Assembly (NCBI GenBank): GCA_017456465.1 | Contig: JAFTJJ010000074.1 | Span: 1-5,738 of the forward strand | Reading direction: 5' to 3' | Length of the DNA: 5,738 nucleotides | Origin: Clostridia bacterium | GTDB lineage: Bacteria > Bacillota > Clostridia > Christensenellales > UBA1242 | The notes under the pieces: generated by a model | The model's database searches: none | The model's input: only the letters and a program-made list of their open reading frames with translations | Told to the model about the DNA's origin: nothing | Program-made: the position numbers and the translations under genes | In this document: piece by piece, positions 5,238-5,738 of the stretch | Position numbering within the stretch: the first letter of the stretch is position 1 | Layout of the letters: each line of letters begins with the position of its first letter

Positions 5238-5738
5238 TTACTTCAAACTCAAGAACTTTCCCAAATGAAATTTGTTCCAAAGAGGTTTGTCTTCTGGTGG
5301 GAAAACTCTGAACACCATTCTTTCACCTGAAATTGGATGATTGAACTTGAGTTCAACCGCAAAGAGATGTAGGTTTGCTTTGATCGCATTTTGATCGTAC
5401 TTTTGATCACCAACAATTGGACACTTGATTGATGCAAGTTGAGCACGAATCTGATGCCCTCTTCCTGTCATGAGATTGACTTTCACAAGCGCCATGGTGT
5501 CAAATGTTTCCAAAACCTTATACTCAAGCTCAGCACGCTTTGCGCCTTCCTCAAGCATTGGCACAATTTTTGCCATGTTTGCTTTTGTGTCTTTTTTCAG
5601 ATATGTCACAATCCTTGAAGACGCAGGGCTTGGAATCGCCTTTGTGATTGCAAAATATGTCTTGTCAAAGTCCCCATTTCTGATTTGCTCAGAAAGCCTT
5701 GAAGCAGACTTTGAGTTTCTTGCAAACACCATAACACC
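5238..5738 (-). CDS. RluA/RluD family RNA pseudouridine synthase, partial (N-terminus beyond window)
   Basis: The frame is open to the right edge and ends with TAA at 5240-5238, leaving 166 C-terminal codons. The window opens inside GVMVFARNSKSASRL, the segment that follows the HRLDxxTSG catalytic motif in this family, so the catalytic aspartate lies just outside. Visible landmarks are the basic D-K-T-Y-F segment, LMTGRGHQIRAQLA (family GRxHQIRxxLA), CPIVGDQKY (family PIxGDxxY) and LHLFAVELKFNHP near the C-terminus. An internal ATG at 5732 falls within the conserved segment and is not the start. These enzymes convert specific uridines to pseudouridine in 23S rRNA or tRNA. Which of RluA, RluC or RluD this corresponds to cannot be decided without the N-terminus, where an S4 domain would or would not be present. 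Confidence 0.93.
   Translation of the reverse strand, partial: GVMVFARNSKSASRLSEQIRNGDFDKTYFAITKAIPSPASSRIVTYLKKDTKANMAKIVPMLEEGAKRAELEYKVLETFDTMALVKVNLMTGRGHQIRAQLASIKCPIVGDQKYDQNAIKANLHLFAVELKFNHPISGERMVFRVFPPEDKPLWNKFHLGKFLSLK

Noticed and set aside
1..5738. Mobile elements, CRISPR arrays, tRNA or rRNA genes and an alternative genetic code.
   Set aside because: No transposase-like frame, no regularly spaced direct repeats and no cloverleaf sequence were seen. Tryptophan in the checked conserved motif uses TGG and genes end at TGA or TAA, so the standard bacterial code applies.

Overview
The window is AT-rich bacterial DNA in which every credible gene lies on the minus strand, so transcription runs from high to low coordinates. 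Genes are tightly packed, with intergenic gaps under 200 bp, Shine-Dalgarno sites where they can be seen, sigma-A type promoters, short hairpin-plus-U terminators and standard genetic code use (TGG for Trp, TGA and TAA stops). This fits a low-GC Gram-positive lineage (Bacillota, Clostridia-like or Bacilli-like, possibly an uncultured gut member). No gene fixes the species, so the placement is inference.

In order of transcription: (1) the 3' end of an RluA/RluD-type 23S rRNA pseudouridine synthase enters from the right edge (5738-5238) and closes with a 13-bp hairpin terminator (5187-5227). (2) A three-gene operon follows a candidate promoter at 5134-5161: an IMPACT/YigZ family protein, the RecA modulator recX, and acpS, the holo-ACP synthase that activates acyl carrier protein for lipid synthesis. 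The genes are 2 bp apart or overlap by 4 bp, and a terminator sits at 3420-3447. (3) A stand-alone 680-residue gene (3270-1228) has a perfect-consensus promoter (TTGACA, 17 bp, TATAAT) and its own strong terminator (1173-1207). I do not recognise its family. It is a single-pass membrane protein with coiled coils, a low-complexity acidic tail and about six divergent copies of a small acidic-turn module on both sides of the membrane segment. (4) lgt, the prolipoprotein diacylglyceryl transferase, starts in a very AT-rich region and has no visible Shine-Dalgarno; its -10 box is placed so that the message could be leaderless. (5) A small coiled-coil protein gene overlaps the end of lgt by 8 bp and runs off the left edge.

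Most of the window is housekeeping: RNA modification, recombination control, lipid cofactor loading and lipoprotein maturation. The 680-residue repeat protein is the only candidate for something undescribed. Its isolated, apparently strongly expressed transcription unit sits between two lipid or envelope genes (acpS and lgt), but nothing in the sequence shows what it does. No mobile element, CRISPR array, tRNA or rRNA was seen.
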